Positions 7,865 through 16,380 are shown, counted from the first letter of the stretch. The stretch is DNA of 31,629 nucleotides from UBA7446 sp965657545 (GCA_965657545.1 CBFHOG010000015.1:1-31629); one strand, 5' to 3'. The notes: a model not told the origin generated them from the letters alone. Translations and numbers: made by a program.

Positions 7865-7920
7865 CTATTGCCTATTCACTATTACCTATTGCCTATTCAC
7901 TATTACCTATTGCCTATTTA
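7865..7920. repeat. Heptameric/21-nt tandem repeat array, right flank of the four-helix-bundle insertion
   Basis: The plus strand reads as eight consecutive heptamers of form CTATTNN: CTATTGC / CTATTCA / CTATTAC, twice in full, then CTATTGC / CTATTTA. The higher-order unit is 21 nt (7865-7885, 7886-7906, partial 7907-7920). On the minus strand, the sense strand of the operon, each heptamer carries TAG, so stops fall in all three frames. The first of these, at 7914-7916, is the stop codon of sdhA. Confidence 0.93.
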
Positions 7921-9917
7921 TACGATCGTGTTTTCAGTTCAATATTTTCGTAGTTCAATGCTTCTTTATGAAGTTTCGCATCACTAGGTTCTCCTTTGTA
8001 TTCCCAAGCAGAGACAAATGTAAAATTCTCATCATCACGAAGTGCTTCTCCCTCCGGAGTTTGAGATTCTTCTCTAAAGTGACCTCCACAAGATTCCGTT
8101 CGCACTAAAGCGTCTTTGGCAAACAATTCGCCCAATTCTAAAAAGTCCGCAACACGGAGTGCTTTTGCTAATGGCTCGTTAAATGAATCTGCTGTTCCAG
8201 GAACAAATACGTCTTTGTAAAACTCCTCACGAAGTGCTTTTACTTCAGCCATGGCTTCTTTAAGCCCTTTCTCATTTCGTGACATTCCACATTTATTCCA
8301 AATGATTTTACCCAATTTACGGTGAAAATAATCTACCGTTTTAGTGCCTTTATTATTGATAAACGCATCTATTTGAGCCCGTACACGTTGTTCCGCTTCT
8401 TCAAATTCTGGCGAAGCTGTAGAAATTGGTCCGGTACGAATATCGTCTGCCAAATAATCGCCAATGGTATAAGGCAATACAAAATAACCATCTGCTAATC
8501 CTTGCATCAAAGCCGATGCCCCCAATCGGTTTGCCCCGTGATCGGAGAAATTGGCTTCGCCAATGGCAAAACAACCTGGAATAGTGGTCATTAGGTTATA
8601 ATCTACCCATACGCCACCCATGGTATAGTGTACGGCTGGATAAATCATCATAGGCGTTTCGTACGGATTTTGATCTACGATTTTTTCGTACATCTGGAAT
8701 AAGTTTCCATATTTTGCCTTAACGACTTCTTTTCCTAGTTTTTGTACAAGTACTGTGTCGTTTTCGTCCAAGCCTTTTACATGGGCTTTTTCTTTTCCGT
8801 AACGTTCAATAGCAGCTGCAAAATCAAGAAATACGGCCTCTCCTGTTTTGTTCACGCCATAGCCTTCATCACAGCGTTCTTTTGCTGCACGAGATGCTAC
8901 ATCACGAGGGACTAAGTTTCCAAAAGCTGGATAACGACGCTCCAAATAATAGTCGCGGTCTTCTTCTGACAAATCGGTGGGTTTTAGTCGTCCTTCGCGA
9001 ATAGCCGCAGCATCCTCTTTCTTTTTTGGTACCCAAATACGCCCGTCATTACGTAGCGATTCAGACATCAAAGTTAGTTTAGATTGGTGGTCACCTGAAA
9101 CAGGAATACATGTAGGGTGGATTTGTGTAAAACACGGATTTGCAAAATGAGCTCCCTGTTTGTGGATTTTCCATCCTGCTGTTACGTTACTTCCCATAGC
9201 ATTGGTGGACAAATAAAACAAGTTGCCATATCCGCCCGATGCAATAACAACCGCATGCGCAGCATGTCGTTCGATTTCACCAGTTACCAAATTACGTGTG
9301 ATAATTCCTCTCGCTTTGCCATCCACTTTTACAAGGTCTAGCATTTCATGGCGGCTATACATTTTAATTTTTCCGCGTCCAATTTGACGGTTCATCGCTG
9401 AATATGCGCCCAACAACAACTGCTGACCGGTTTGTCCTTTGGCATAAAATGTTCTGGAAACCAGCACCCCACCAAATGAACGGTTGTCTAACAAACCGCC
9501 ATAATCACGAGCAAAAGGAACGCCTTGTGCCACACATTGGTCGATAATATTGGTAGAGACCTCTGCCAAGCGGTGGACATTGGCTTCGCGGGAACGGTAA
9601 TCGCCCCCTTTTACAGTATCATAAAACAAGCGGTAAACAGAATCTCCGTCACCTTGATAATTTTTTGCTGCGTTTATTCCCCCCTGTGCTGCAATGGAGT
9701 GCGCACGTCTGGGTGAATCTTGAAAACAGAATGCTTTTACGTTGTAGCCTAACTCAGCTAGTGTAGCTGCAGCAGAGCCACCGGCAAGTCCGGTACCCAC
9801 TACAATAACGTCAATCAGACGCTTGTTTGCTGGGCTTACAAGATTGATGTTGTTTTTATGATTGGTCCACTTTTCGGCAATAGGACCTTTGGGGATTTTA
9901 GCGTCTAGTGTTGCCAT
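7914..9917 (-). CDS. sdhA: Succinate dehydrogenase/fumarate reductase flavoprotein subunit
   Basis: This 667-residue flavoprotein oxidises succinate to fumarate in the TCA cycle at the inner membrane. It shows the FAD dinucleotide fold VVGTGLAGGSAAATLAELGY (about residues 36-55), the covalent FAD histidine region RRAHSIAAQGGINAA, the substrate-site HPTCIPVSGDHQSK region, the SDHGANRLGASALMQGL motif, and the C-terminal domain ending in KTRSYK. It starts with only 1 nt between it and the sdhC stop. Its stop codon TAG is the first TAG of the heptameric repeat array, so the downstream four-helix-bundle insertion begins exactly after the last sense codon. The protein itself seems intact. Confidence 0.97.
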   Translation of the reverse strand: MATLDAKIPKGPIAEKWTNHKNNINLVSPANKRLIDVIVVGTGLAGGSAAATLAELGYNVKAFCFQDSPRRAHSIAAQGGINAAKNYQGDGDSVYRLFYDTVKGGDYRSREANVHRLAEVSTNIIDQCVAQGVPFARDYGGLLDNRSFGGVLVSRTFYAKGQTGQQLLLGAYSAMNRQIGRGKIKMYSRHEMLDLVKVDGKARGIITRNLVTGEIERHAAHAVVIASGGYGNLFYLSTNAMGSNVTAGWKIHKQGAHFANPCFTQIHPTCIPVSGDHQSKLTLMSESLRNDGRIWVPKKKEDAAAIREGRLKPTDLSEEDRDYYLERRYPAFGNLVPRDVASRAAKERCDEGYGVNKTGEAVFLDFAAAIERYGKEKAHVKGLDENDTVLVQKLGKEVVKAKYGNLFQMYEKIVDQNPYETPMMIYPAVHYTMGGVWVDYNLMTTIPGCFAIGEANFSDHGANRLGASALMQGLADGYFVLPYTIGDYLADDIRTGPISTASPEFEEAEQRVRAQIDAFINNKGTKTVDYFHRKLGKIIWNKCGMSRNEKGLKEAMAEVKALREEFYKDVFVPGTADSFNEPLAKALRVADFLELGELFAKDALVRTESCGGHFREESQTPEGEALRDDENFTFVSAWEYKGEPSDAKLHKEALNYENIELKTRSYK

Positions 9918-9918
9918 A

Positions 9919-10578
9919 TTAGTGATTTAAAAAGTGAAAAATAGCGATGAATGCAAATCCTAATGGAATTCCAACAGCATAAAGTTTTCCAAAAGATTTT
10001 ACTGCAGGTGTGTATTTGTTATTGAATCCCATGGACTGAAATGCCGATGAAAAACCATGTGACAAGTGTAGCGAAAGAAAGAAAAAGGAAACCACGTATA
10101 GCACCACGCGTATTAGGTCTTCAAACTTGTGTACCAATTCTTTGTAGTAGCGGCTTGGGTCTTCAGGCAATACTTCAACGTATTTATAGTTCATTTCAGG
10201 AACCCAAAAATCGTAAAAGTGTAGTGCTAAAAATGCCAATACTGTGGCACCAGAAATAATCATATTTCGAGAAACCCAGCTTGCATTTGCACTTCCTTTA
10301 TAAACGGCATAGCGCGTACCTCGGGCACGTCTATTTTGAATATCAAGGACAAACCCCATCACAAAATGGAATATTACTCCAAAAATTAGAACTGGCTGCA
10401 ATAAAAACTGCACTATAGGGTTGGTACCCATAAAGTGCGAAAATTGATTGAAAATAGTTGCACTAAAAACAGAAGTGATATTAATCACAAAGTGCTGTAG
10501 CAAAAAGACCATCAAGAAAATGCCCGACATTGCCATGGCTACTTTCCTTAGAATGGTTGATGATAAGGTAACTCCCAT
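9919..10578 (-). CDS. sdhC: Succinate dehydrogenase cytochrome b subunit
   Basis: This 219-residue membrane anchor belongs to the single-polypeptide, five-helix cytochrome b558 type of quinone reductase, so no separate SdhD is needed. Hydrophobic segments lie at about residues 12-34, 58-80, 104-122, 155-175 and 195-215. Candidate haem histidines sit in LLQHFVIN, FHFVMGF, LALHFYDFW and LHLSHGFSS. The ATG at 10576-10578 (MGVTLSSTILRKVA) was chosen over an 8-residue extension because it fits the promoter spacing at 10600-10630. It is the first gene of the sdh operon. Confidence 0.95.
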   Translation of the reverse strand: MGVTLSSTILRKVAMAMSGIFLMVFLLQHFVINITSVFSATIFNQFSHFMGTNPIVQFLLQPVLIFGVIFHFVMGFVLDIQNRRARGTRYAVYKGSANASWVSRNMIISGATVLAFLALHFYDFWVPEMNYKYVEVLPEDPSRYYKELVHKFEDLIRVVLYVVSFFFLSLHLSHGFSSAFQSMGFNNKYTPAVKSFGKLYAVGIPLGFAFIAIFHFLNH

Positions 10579-10599
10579 AATTTTGGCTTTTGTTCGGTA

Positions 10600-10630
10600 C
10601 AAAATTAGGTGCTGAACGCCTGAATGCCAA
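10600..10630 (-). promoter_or_regulatory. sdh operon promoter (TTG-N20-TAATTTTG)
   Basis: On the minus strand a TTG (10628-10630) is followed after 20 nt by TAATTTTG (10600-10607), which fits the Flavobacterium consensus TTG-N17-23-TAnnTTTG. The box ends 21 nt before the sdhC ATG. Confidence 0.75.
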
Positions 10631-10718
10631 AGGATTTAGGTTATTTAGGACAATTCTAACAAGCTTTCTGTTTTTTGTTTAAATAGAAAGGGAAATGTTT
10701 GAGGGGTGTTAAACAAAA

Positions 10719-13538
10719 TTACTCTATTTTCAACTTGGTTTTCGGCTCATCATTCCAAGAAATGGTATAATTGCCCTGTGGCAAATAAACGTTTCCATCA
10801 TCTGCTGGGGTAAGATTCGTTTTGTGTTTTCTGTTGTATGATTTAACCGCTTCGGGTTGTATGTGTAATGCATATGGAATTTTTTGAAGCCCTCTACTAA
10901 GTTCTATGGCTTGTTCATACACCACAACCCCTTTTTCTGAACTCAATGTCCAAACACCATCCGTTTGGGCTTGGGCAAAGACAGTCCAGTCAAATTTTGG
11001 TGTATATGCATCATACCAAACCCTACTTTTTTGCCCCCATCTTTTGTTGTGCTTTATTGCCTTGGAATCTAATATGGCGACCGTTTGCTCAACAAGTTTT
11101 GGTAATTGTTGCACTGCTTCGAGTTCCAACAAATAAATAGAGCGTCCGTGCGTCCCTACAAGCAAATCATTTTCCTCTTTTTGGATAAACAAGTCATGTA
11201 TCGCTACTCGTGGAATATCTTGGTTAAACAAATGCCAACTTGCGCCTCTATCTATACTAACATACAACCCATTATCTGTTCCCACATACAATGATTTTTT
11301 GCTTACTGGGTCTTCACGAACAACATTTACAGGGGCATTAGGTAAGTTGGCAGAAATATTACGCCAAGTGTTGCCATAATCGTCCGAAACATATACATAT
11401 GGTGTAAAGTCATCCCAGCGATACCCGTTTAGTGTTGCGTAAATGGTTGAGGGGTTGTGTGTTGAAAATTGTAGCCTACTTACCCACAAGTCTTGAGGCA
11501 AATCGTTACTGATGCATTCCCAAGTGGCACCACTATCTTTACTAAGGTGGATCCTTCCATCATCGGAACCTACCGCAAGATGTCCAAAATTAAATATCGA
11601 TTCATCAATGACAGTAATCGTACCGAAAGGCACGTTCCCTTTTTTTCCGCCTTTGGTGAGGTCGTCAGAAATAACAGTCCAATCGTCTCCTTTATTCATA
11701 GAACGGTGAAGCTTATTACTTCCCAAATACAGTATGTCATTATTATGTGGCGACAATAAAATGGGGGTTTGCCAATTAAACCGCAATGGTGCCTCACCTA
11801 GTTTATGCTTTGGCTGAATGTATGTACGCTTATTTGTTTCCCTGTTTATTCGAAAATAATTGCCAAACTGATACCCTGTATAAACAATATTCGCATTGCG
11901 CTTATCCACCTGAATTTGCATACCATCGCCGCCCATAATCCGCGTCCAAGCATTGTGTCCAGTTTGATGCCAAGCTACACTTTCTTTGGAAGTATGAGGT
12001 GCTTCCCATACTCCGTTATCTTGTAAGCCACCATAAACGTGATAGGGTTTTTGGCTATCGGCATAAACCGTATAAAACTGCCCTACAGATGGCTGATTTG
12101 CTTTTATCCAGTTTGCACCGCCATCATAGCTGATATTAACACCACCATCGTTTCCGTTAATAAGGTGTTTTGGATTGTTGGGGTTTATCCAAAGGGCATG
12201 ATGATCTACATGTGCATTTGGCGCATCTAAAGTGCTAAATGTTTTTCCGCCATCTGATGAAGTAAGCATTGGTACGCCGTATATATAAATGCGATTGCTA
12301 TCGGAAGGAGTAACGTGAATCATACCAAAATAATAACCATAACTATAATACACATCGTCCAAAAACCCTTGGTGTGTTATTGTCCAAGATTGTCCCCCGT
12401 CCTCACTTTTAAACACTTGTGCGCCAACAACAGGCGTGTCAAACAAATCCGCATTTGCATCGCTTAGATATAGCGAAAGATCATCTGGTTTAAGTGTACC
12501 ATTACGTACCGCTTTACGAATACTTTTTGCGGTATGTTTTTTGGGGAAACGATTGTCTTTTAAAAAATGATCGAGCAACTCGATATCTATTGCCATAAAG
12601 GCTTCTAATGAAATCCCCTCAAAATCATTTTTGGTCAATTTTTTCTGTACGGCGCTTTTGCTGGGTCGTCTATCTTGGTTGTCAACAATAGCGTAAATGG
12701 TATTGGCATCAAATGCGGCTAAGCCTATACGTCCAACGCCATTGCCCTGTGGAAAGCCACTGGTTGCGGTTGTAATCCATTGCCATGAATTTCCTCCATC
12801 AATACTTTTATAAATTCCCGAAGTACTCCCGCTGCCGGTAAAGTGCCACGCCTTGCGGTCTTTTTCCCACGCCGCTGCATATTGAATATTAAAATTTTCT
12901 GGAGCTACTGTAATTTCAATAATTCCAGTGGTATTGTTTAATGCTAACGTTTGCTTCCATGTTTGCCCTCCATCAATAGACTTATAAATACCACGTGTCG
13001 GGTTTTTTGAATATAAATGTCCAGTGACACCTACAATTATTTCATTAGGATTATTAGGGTTGATTTCAATTTTTCCTATGTGGTGTGCATCTTCCAGACC
13101 TAAATACTGCCAACTTGCTCCTCGGTCTGTAGATTTTAAAATACCAATTCCCGCATATGATGATCGGGAGGCATTGTTTTCCCCTGTTCCTACATAAATG
13201 GTATGCGTGGGCCAATGCACTGCAATATCTCCGATATTTTGAGTAGTGCTATTGTCCATGACAGGCGAAAATGTCGTGCCATTATTATTGGTGTACCACA
13301 ATCCGCCAGAAGCATAGGCTACATAAAACTCATAAGTAGCATTTGGGTTTACAGCCAAATCGGTAACACGGCCACTCATCACGCTAGGACCCATATTCGT
13401 AAGCGGCAATTTTGCCACTAGCGATTTGGTAATTAATGAATCTATTTCAGCCGTATCTTCACGTATTTCATCCGCTGATGTTGGAGTGGGTTGTGCTGTA
13501 GCAATCGAAAGTCCAAGTAGTAATAAGATATGTTTCAC
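10719..13538 (-). CDS. Secreted BNR/sortilin-like beta-propeller protein
   Basis: This protein of about 939 residues is built from repeated BNR/Asp-box units such as STDRGASWQY, SIDGGQTWKQT, SIDGGNSWQW, SEDGGQSWTIT, SYDGGANWIKA, SKDSGATWE, SDDYGNTWRN and SIDRGASWHL. This matches the Vps10/sortilin-type or WD40/YVTN/BNR-like proteins of Bacteroidota, often labelled glycosyl hydrolase without proof. I choose GTG at 13536-13538, because the signal peptide VKHILLLLGLSIATAQ begins there; the upstream in-frame start would overlap the divergent pepP gene. A Lys/Asp-rich, probably helical insert (LTKNDFEGISLEAF through YLSDANADLF) interrupts the propeller. No T9SS sorting domain is evident. The substrate is unknown. 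Confidence 0.85.
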   Translation of the reverse strand: MKHILLLLGLSIATAQPTPTSADEIREDTAEIDSLITKSLVAKLPLTNMGPSVMSGRVTDLAVNPNATYEFYVAYASGGLWYTNNNGTTFSPVMDNSTTQNIGDIAVHWPTHTIYVGTGENNASRSSYAGIGILKSTDRGASWQYLGLEDAHHIGKIEINPNNPNEIIVGVTGHLYSKNPTRGIYKSIDGGQTWKQTLALNNTTGIIEITVAPENFNIQYAAAWEKDRKAWHFTGSGSTSGIYKSIDGGNSWQWITTATSGFPQGNGVGRIGLAAFDANTIYAIVDNQDRRPSKSAVQKKLTKNDFEGISLEAFMAIDIELLDHFLKDNRFPKKHTAKSIRKAVRNGTLKPDDLSLYLSDANADLFDTPVVGAQVFKSEDGGQSWTITHQGFLDDVYYSYGYYFGMIHVTPSDSNRIYIYGVPMLTSSDGGKTFSTLDAPNAHVDHHALWINPNNPKHLINGNDGGVNISYDGGANWIKANQPSVGQFYTVYADSQKPYHVYGGLQDNGVWEAPHTSKESVAWHQTGHNAWTRIMGGDGMQIQVDKRNANIVYTGYQFGNYFRINRETNKRTYIQPKHKLGEAPLRFNWQTPILLSPHNNDILYLGSNKLHRSMNKGDDWTVISDDLTKGGKKGNVPFGTITVIDESIFNFGHLAVGSDDGRIHLSKDSGATWECISNDLPQDLWVSRLQFSTHNPSTIYATLNGYRWDDFTPYVYVSDDYGNTWRNISANLPNAPVNVVREDPVSKKSLYVGTDNGLYVSIDRGASWHLFNQDIPRVAIHDLFIQKEENDLLVGTHGRSIYLLELEAVQQLPKLVEQTVAILDSKAIKHNKRWGQKSRVWYDAYTPKFDWTVFAQAQTDGVWTLSSEKGVVVYEQAIELSRGLQKIPYALHIQPEAVKSYNRKHKTNLTPADDGNVYLPQGNYTISWNDEPKTKLKIE

Positions 13539-13579
13539 GCCTCTAATTTTATGTGAAGATAATTTTTTTACTTTACGAT

Positions 13580-14863
13580 ATGAAATATACACCACTGCCC
13601 GCATCTGTTTTTAGTCAACACCGGCAACGCTTTGTGTCACAATTAAAGCCCAATAGCATTGCCGTTTTTAACTCCAACGACATTTATCCCATTAGTGCTG
13701 ATAGTACCTTACCTTTTGCGCAACACCGCGATTTGTTTTACCTCAGTGGCATAGACCAAGAAGAAACCATCCTTGTGCTGTATCCCGATGCGAAAAATCC
13801 TGACCAGCGTGAACTGGTTTTTGTCCGTGAAACCAATGCCCATATTGCCGTTTGGGAAGGACATAAACTCACCCAAAAAGAAACGACAGAAATATCAGGT
13901 GTTAAAACCGTTTTGTGGACGGATAATTTTGAAAAAATGTTTTTGGAATTAGCAAAAAGTGCAGATAACATCTATGTTAACACTAACGAACACTACCGTG
14001 CTAAAGTAGAAACCCAAACGCGAGAAGATCGTTTTATTGCGTGGTGTAAAGAACAGTTTCCCAACCACCATTACGAAAAAAGTAATTTTATTTTACAAGG
14101 ATTACGTGGCGTAAAAGACCTTGAAGAAATTGCGCAAATCCAACACGCCTGTAACATTACTGAAAAAGGATTTAGACGTATTTTAAGCTTTGTCAAACCA
14201 GGTGTTTGGGAGCATGAAATAGAGGCTGAATTTGCACATGAATTTTTGCGTAACCGTTCCAAAGGTTTTGCCTACACCCCTATAATTGCTTCAGGTGCCA
14301 ATAGTAATGTATTGCACTATATAGAAAATTGCCGCAGGTGTAAAGAAGGCGATATGTTACTCTTAGATGTAGGTGCTGAATACGGTAATTATTCCTCCGA
14401 TATGACTCGAACCATACCTGTGTCTGGACAATTTAGCACACGCCAGCGCGCAGTTTACGATGCCGTACTCAACGTTAAAAACGAGGCTACAAAATTATTA
14501 GTGCCCGGCACACTTTGGAAGGAATACCACACAGAAGTGGGAAAACTAATGAGCAGCGCACTTATAGATTTAAAACTACTCACCAAAAACGAAGTTTCCG
14601 AAAACGCTGAGGCGTATAAAAAGTATTTTATGCACGGCACCTCACACCACTTGGGCTTAGATACCCACGACTACGGACTATTGGATAAACCCATGCAAGC
14701 CAATATGGTCTTTACTGTAGAACCCGGCATTTATATCCCCGATGAAGGTTTTGGCATACGCCTTGAAGACGATGTGGTAGTACAAGAAAATGGCGCAGCT
14801 TTAAATTTAATGGAAAACATTCCGATAGAAGCCGATGAAATTGAGTCGTTGATGCAGGCCTAA
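13580..14863 (+). CDS. pepP: Xaa-Pro aminopeptidase (M24B)
   Basis: This 427-residue cytosolic metallopeptidase removes N-terminal residues preceding proline. The N-terminal aminopeptidase-P domain includes FNSNDIYPISADSTLPFAQH and FYLSGIDQEETIL. The C-terminal pita-bread domain has the five metal ligands in order: Asp in LLLDVGAEY, Asp in SSDMTRT, His in MHGTSHHLGLDTHD, Glu in FTVEPGIYIP and Glu in GIRLEDDVVV. The ATG at 13580 (MKYTPLPASVF) is preferred to an upstream in-frame GTG. It is divergent from the BNR gene, with 41 nt between starts, and its 3' end overlaps thiL by 4 nt. Confidence 0.95.
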   Translation: MKYTPLPASVFSQHRQRFVSQLKPNSIAVFNSNDIYPISADSTLPFAQHRDLFYLSGIDQEETILVLYPDAKNPDQRELVFVRETNAHIAVWEGHKLTQKETTEISGVKTVLWTDNFEKMFLELAKSADNIYVNTNEHYRAKVETQTREDRFIAWCKEQFPNHHYEKSNFILQGLRGVKDLEEIAQIQHACNITEKGFRRILSFVKPGVWEHEIEAEFAHEFLRNRSKGFAYTPIIASGANSNVLHYIENCRRCKEGDMLLLDVGAEYGNYSSDMTRTIPVSGQFSTRQRAVYDAVLNVKNEATKLLVPGTLWKEYHTEVGKLMSSALIDLKLLTKNEVSENAEAYKKYFMHGTSHHLGLDTHDYGLLDKPMQANMVFTVEPGIYIPDEGFGIRLEDDVVVQENGAALNLMENIPIEADEIESLMQA

Positions 14864-15897
14864 AACGCCTTCCAGCCTTGCGCTTTAAGCGGAATCACCT
14901 CATTGCCTCGTGTAACCAAATTAGCGCCCTCTTCTTTAGAAGTCATATGTCCAATCACGCTAAGATTGGGATTGCCTTTTATTTTGTCATAGTCCTCTTG
15001 TTTGATGGTAAAGAGTAATTCATAGTCTTCGCCTCCACTTAGGGCAATAGTCGTACTGTCGATGTTAAACTCCTCGCATACCGCAATAAACTGCGGATCT
15101 AACGGAATTTTTTCTTCGTAGAGTTTGCACCCTACTTCGCTTTGTTTGCATAAATGAAGTACTTCCGAAGACAACCCATCACTGATGTCAATCATGGATG
15201 TGGGCGTTACTTCCAATGCCTCCAAAAGCGAAACAATATCTTTTCGCGCTTCAGGTTTTAGTTGACGTTCCACTAAGTAGGTGTACGGATCTAAGTCGGG
15301 TTTGTGATTCGGGTTGGCTTTAAACACCTCGTTTTCACGTGCCAAAACTTGCAATCCCATATAGGCGGCTCCCAAATCGCCGGAAACCACCAAAAGTTCG
15401 CTTTCGGTAGCACCGCTGCGTTTCACGACTCCTGTCTTAGATGCCGCACCTACTGCCGTAACTGAAAGTTGTAATCCTTGTTTCGAAGAGGTGGTGTCGC
15501 CACCTACCAGGTCAACACCATAGGTTTTGCATGCCAAATGTATCCCTGCATATAATGCTTCCAATGCCTCTAAGGTAAAACGGTTGGAAACCGCAATGGA
15601 CACCAATACTTGCGTTGCTTGTGCATTCATCGCATAGATGTCCGACAGGTTTACCACTACAGCCTTATACCCCAAATGCTTAAGCGGCATATAGCCCAAG
15701 TCAAAGTGAACACCTTCGACAAGCATGTCTGTACTGATAACGGTTTCGCCGTTGTGAGTTAATACGGCAGCATCGTCACCAATACTCAATTTGGTAGAAG
15801 GTAAGGTTGTTTTTGCGGATTTTGTGAGATGTTCGATTAGGGCAAATTCGCCCAACGATTCCAGTGTGGTTTTGGAAGGTTTTTGGTCTTCAATCAT
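14860..15897 (-). CDS. thiL: Thiamine-monophosphate kinase
   Basis: This 345-residue kinase phosphorylates thiamine monophosphate to thiamine diphosphate, the last step of the cofactor pathway. AIR-synthase-fold motifs are complete: SIGDDAAVL near residue 42, VVNLSDIYAMNA, VGGDTTSSKQG, MIDISDGLSSEV and ALSGGEDYELLF. Length is normal for the family. No other thiamine genes are adjacent and I see no TPP riboswitch upstream. A perfect -7 box (TAAGTTTG) ends 4 nt before the ATG at 15895-15897. The 3' end overlaps convergent pepP by 4 nt. Confidence 0.96.
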   Translation of the reverse strand: MIEDQKPSKTTLESLGEFALIEHLTKSAKTTLPSTKLSIGDDAAVLTHNGETVISTDMLVEGVHFDLGYMPLKHLGYKAVVVNLSDIYAMNAQATQVLVSIAVSNRFTLEALEALYAGIHLACKTYGVDLVGGDTTSSKQGLQLSVTAVGAASKTGVVKRSGATESELLVVSGDLGAAYMGLQVLARENEVFKANPNHKPDLDPYTYLVERQLKPEARKDIVSLLEALEVTPTSMIDISDGLSSEVLHLCKQSEVGCKLYEEKIPLDPQFIAVCEEFNIDSTTIALSGGEDYELLFTIKQEDYDKIKGNPNLSVIGHMTSKEEGANLVTRGNEVIPLKAQGWKAF

Positions 15898-15901
15898 GCT
15901 G

Positions 15902-15909
15902 CAAACTTA
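15902..15909 (-). promoter_or_regulatory. -7 box TAAGTTTG, 4 nt before the thiL ATG
   Basis: The minus strand reads TAAGTTTG, then CAGC, then ATG. The box is an exact TAnnTTTG match and would give a leaderless or nearly leaderless mRNA. There is no TTG at 17-23 nt spacing. Confidence 0.45.
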
Positions 15910-15985
15910 GCGTATTTTACGATGATTCATTTTAATGCAGTAACAAGCTGTTATCGTGCTATTTGAAAAGTCAATTGTAACGCTA

Positions 15986-16014
15986 TTGTATCGTAGTAAA
16001 ATGTGGTATATTTG
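15986..16014 (+). promoter_or_regulatory. suf operon promoter (TTG-N18-TATATTTG)
   Basis: TTG (15986-15988) is followed after 18 nt by TATATTTG (16007-16014), a full match to TTG-N17-23-TAnnTTTG. It ends 27 nt before the first suf ATG. The rest of the 144-nt thiL-sufA gap holds no obvious IscR or Fur-like operator that I can define. Confidence 0.75.
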
Positions 16015-16041
16015 TACTTTGGAATTAATCCAAATAAGCCT

Positions 16042-16371
16042 ATGATAAAAGTTTCTCCAGAAGCCCGAGACCAAGTGGTGCAGATGATGCAGCAAGATGG
16101 TGTTGACTCGCAGACCCATTTTGTACGCGTTGGCGTTAAAAGTGGCGGATGCTCTGGTTTGTCTTATGAGTTGACATTTGATGCAGCCTTAGGAGAAAAC
16201 GACAAGATTTTTGAGGACAATGAAGTACGCATTGTAGTGGACAAAAAAAGCTTTTTGTATCTTGTTGGAACTACCCTAGAATATTCGGGAGGATTAAACG
16301 GCAAAGGATTTGTGTTTAACAATCCAAACGCCAACAGAACTTGTGGGTGCGGTGAAAGTTTTTCACTTTAA
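16042..16371 (+). CDS. sufA: HesB/IscA-family Fe-S assembly protein
   Basis: This 109-residue A-type carrier transfers Fe-S clusters made on the SufBCD scaffold to apoproteins. The three conserved cysteines are Cys37 (KSGGCSGLSYEL) and Cys101/Cys103 (RTCGCGESFSL). The ATG at 16042 (MIKVSPEARDQV) is chosen over an upstream in-frame start at 16003, which would lie upstream of and across the -7 box. It is the first gene of the suf operon and sufB follows after 9 nt. The sufA name follows from operon context; by sequence it is an IscA/SufA/ErpA-type protein. Confidence 0.93.
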   Translation: MIKVSPEARDQVVQMMQQDGVDSQTHFVRVGVKSGGCSGLSYELTFDAALGENDKIFEDNEVRIVVDKKSFLYLVGTTLEYSGGLNGKGFVFNNPNANRTCGCGESFSL

Positions 16372-16380
16372 AAAAATGCT

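Noticed and set aside
7865..7920. Short regular repeats that might suggest a small CRISPR-like array
   Set aside because: The units are contiguous heptamers with no unique spacers, and there are no cas genes. It is a tandem repeat.
7839..8108. Plus-strand open frame of 89 codons across the repeat array and the end of sdhA
   Set aside because: It is open only because the heptamers lack stops on that strand. The translation is a repeated YCLFTIT-like pattern and it is antisense to sdhA.
9919..10578. Missing sdhD as a sign of operon damage
   Set aside because: The SdhC protein has five hydrophobic segments, as in the single-cytochrome b558 type normal for Bacteroidota, so no SdhD is expected.
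10603..10718. Terminator between the BNR gene and sdhC
   Set aside because: A 6-bp CTTTCT/AGAAAG pair exists but has a long loop and no T run in the right place. Only the sdh promoter is supported here.
15898..15985. TPP riboswitch upstream of thiL
   Set aside because: The leader appears to be only a few nt long and I see no conserved TPP-aptamer sequence such as CUGAGA-type blocks.
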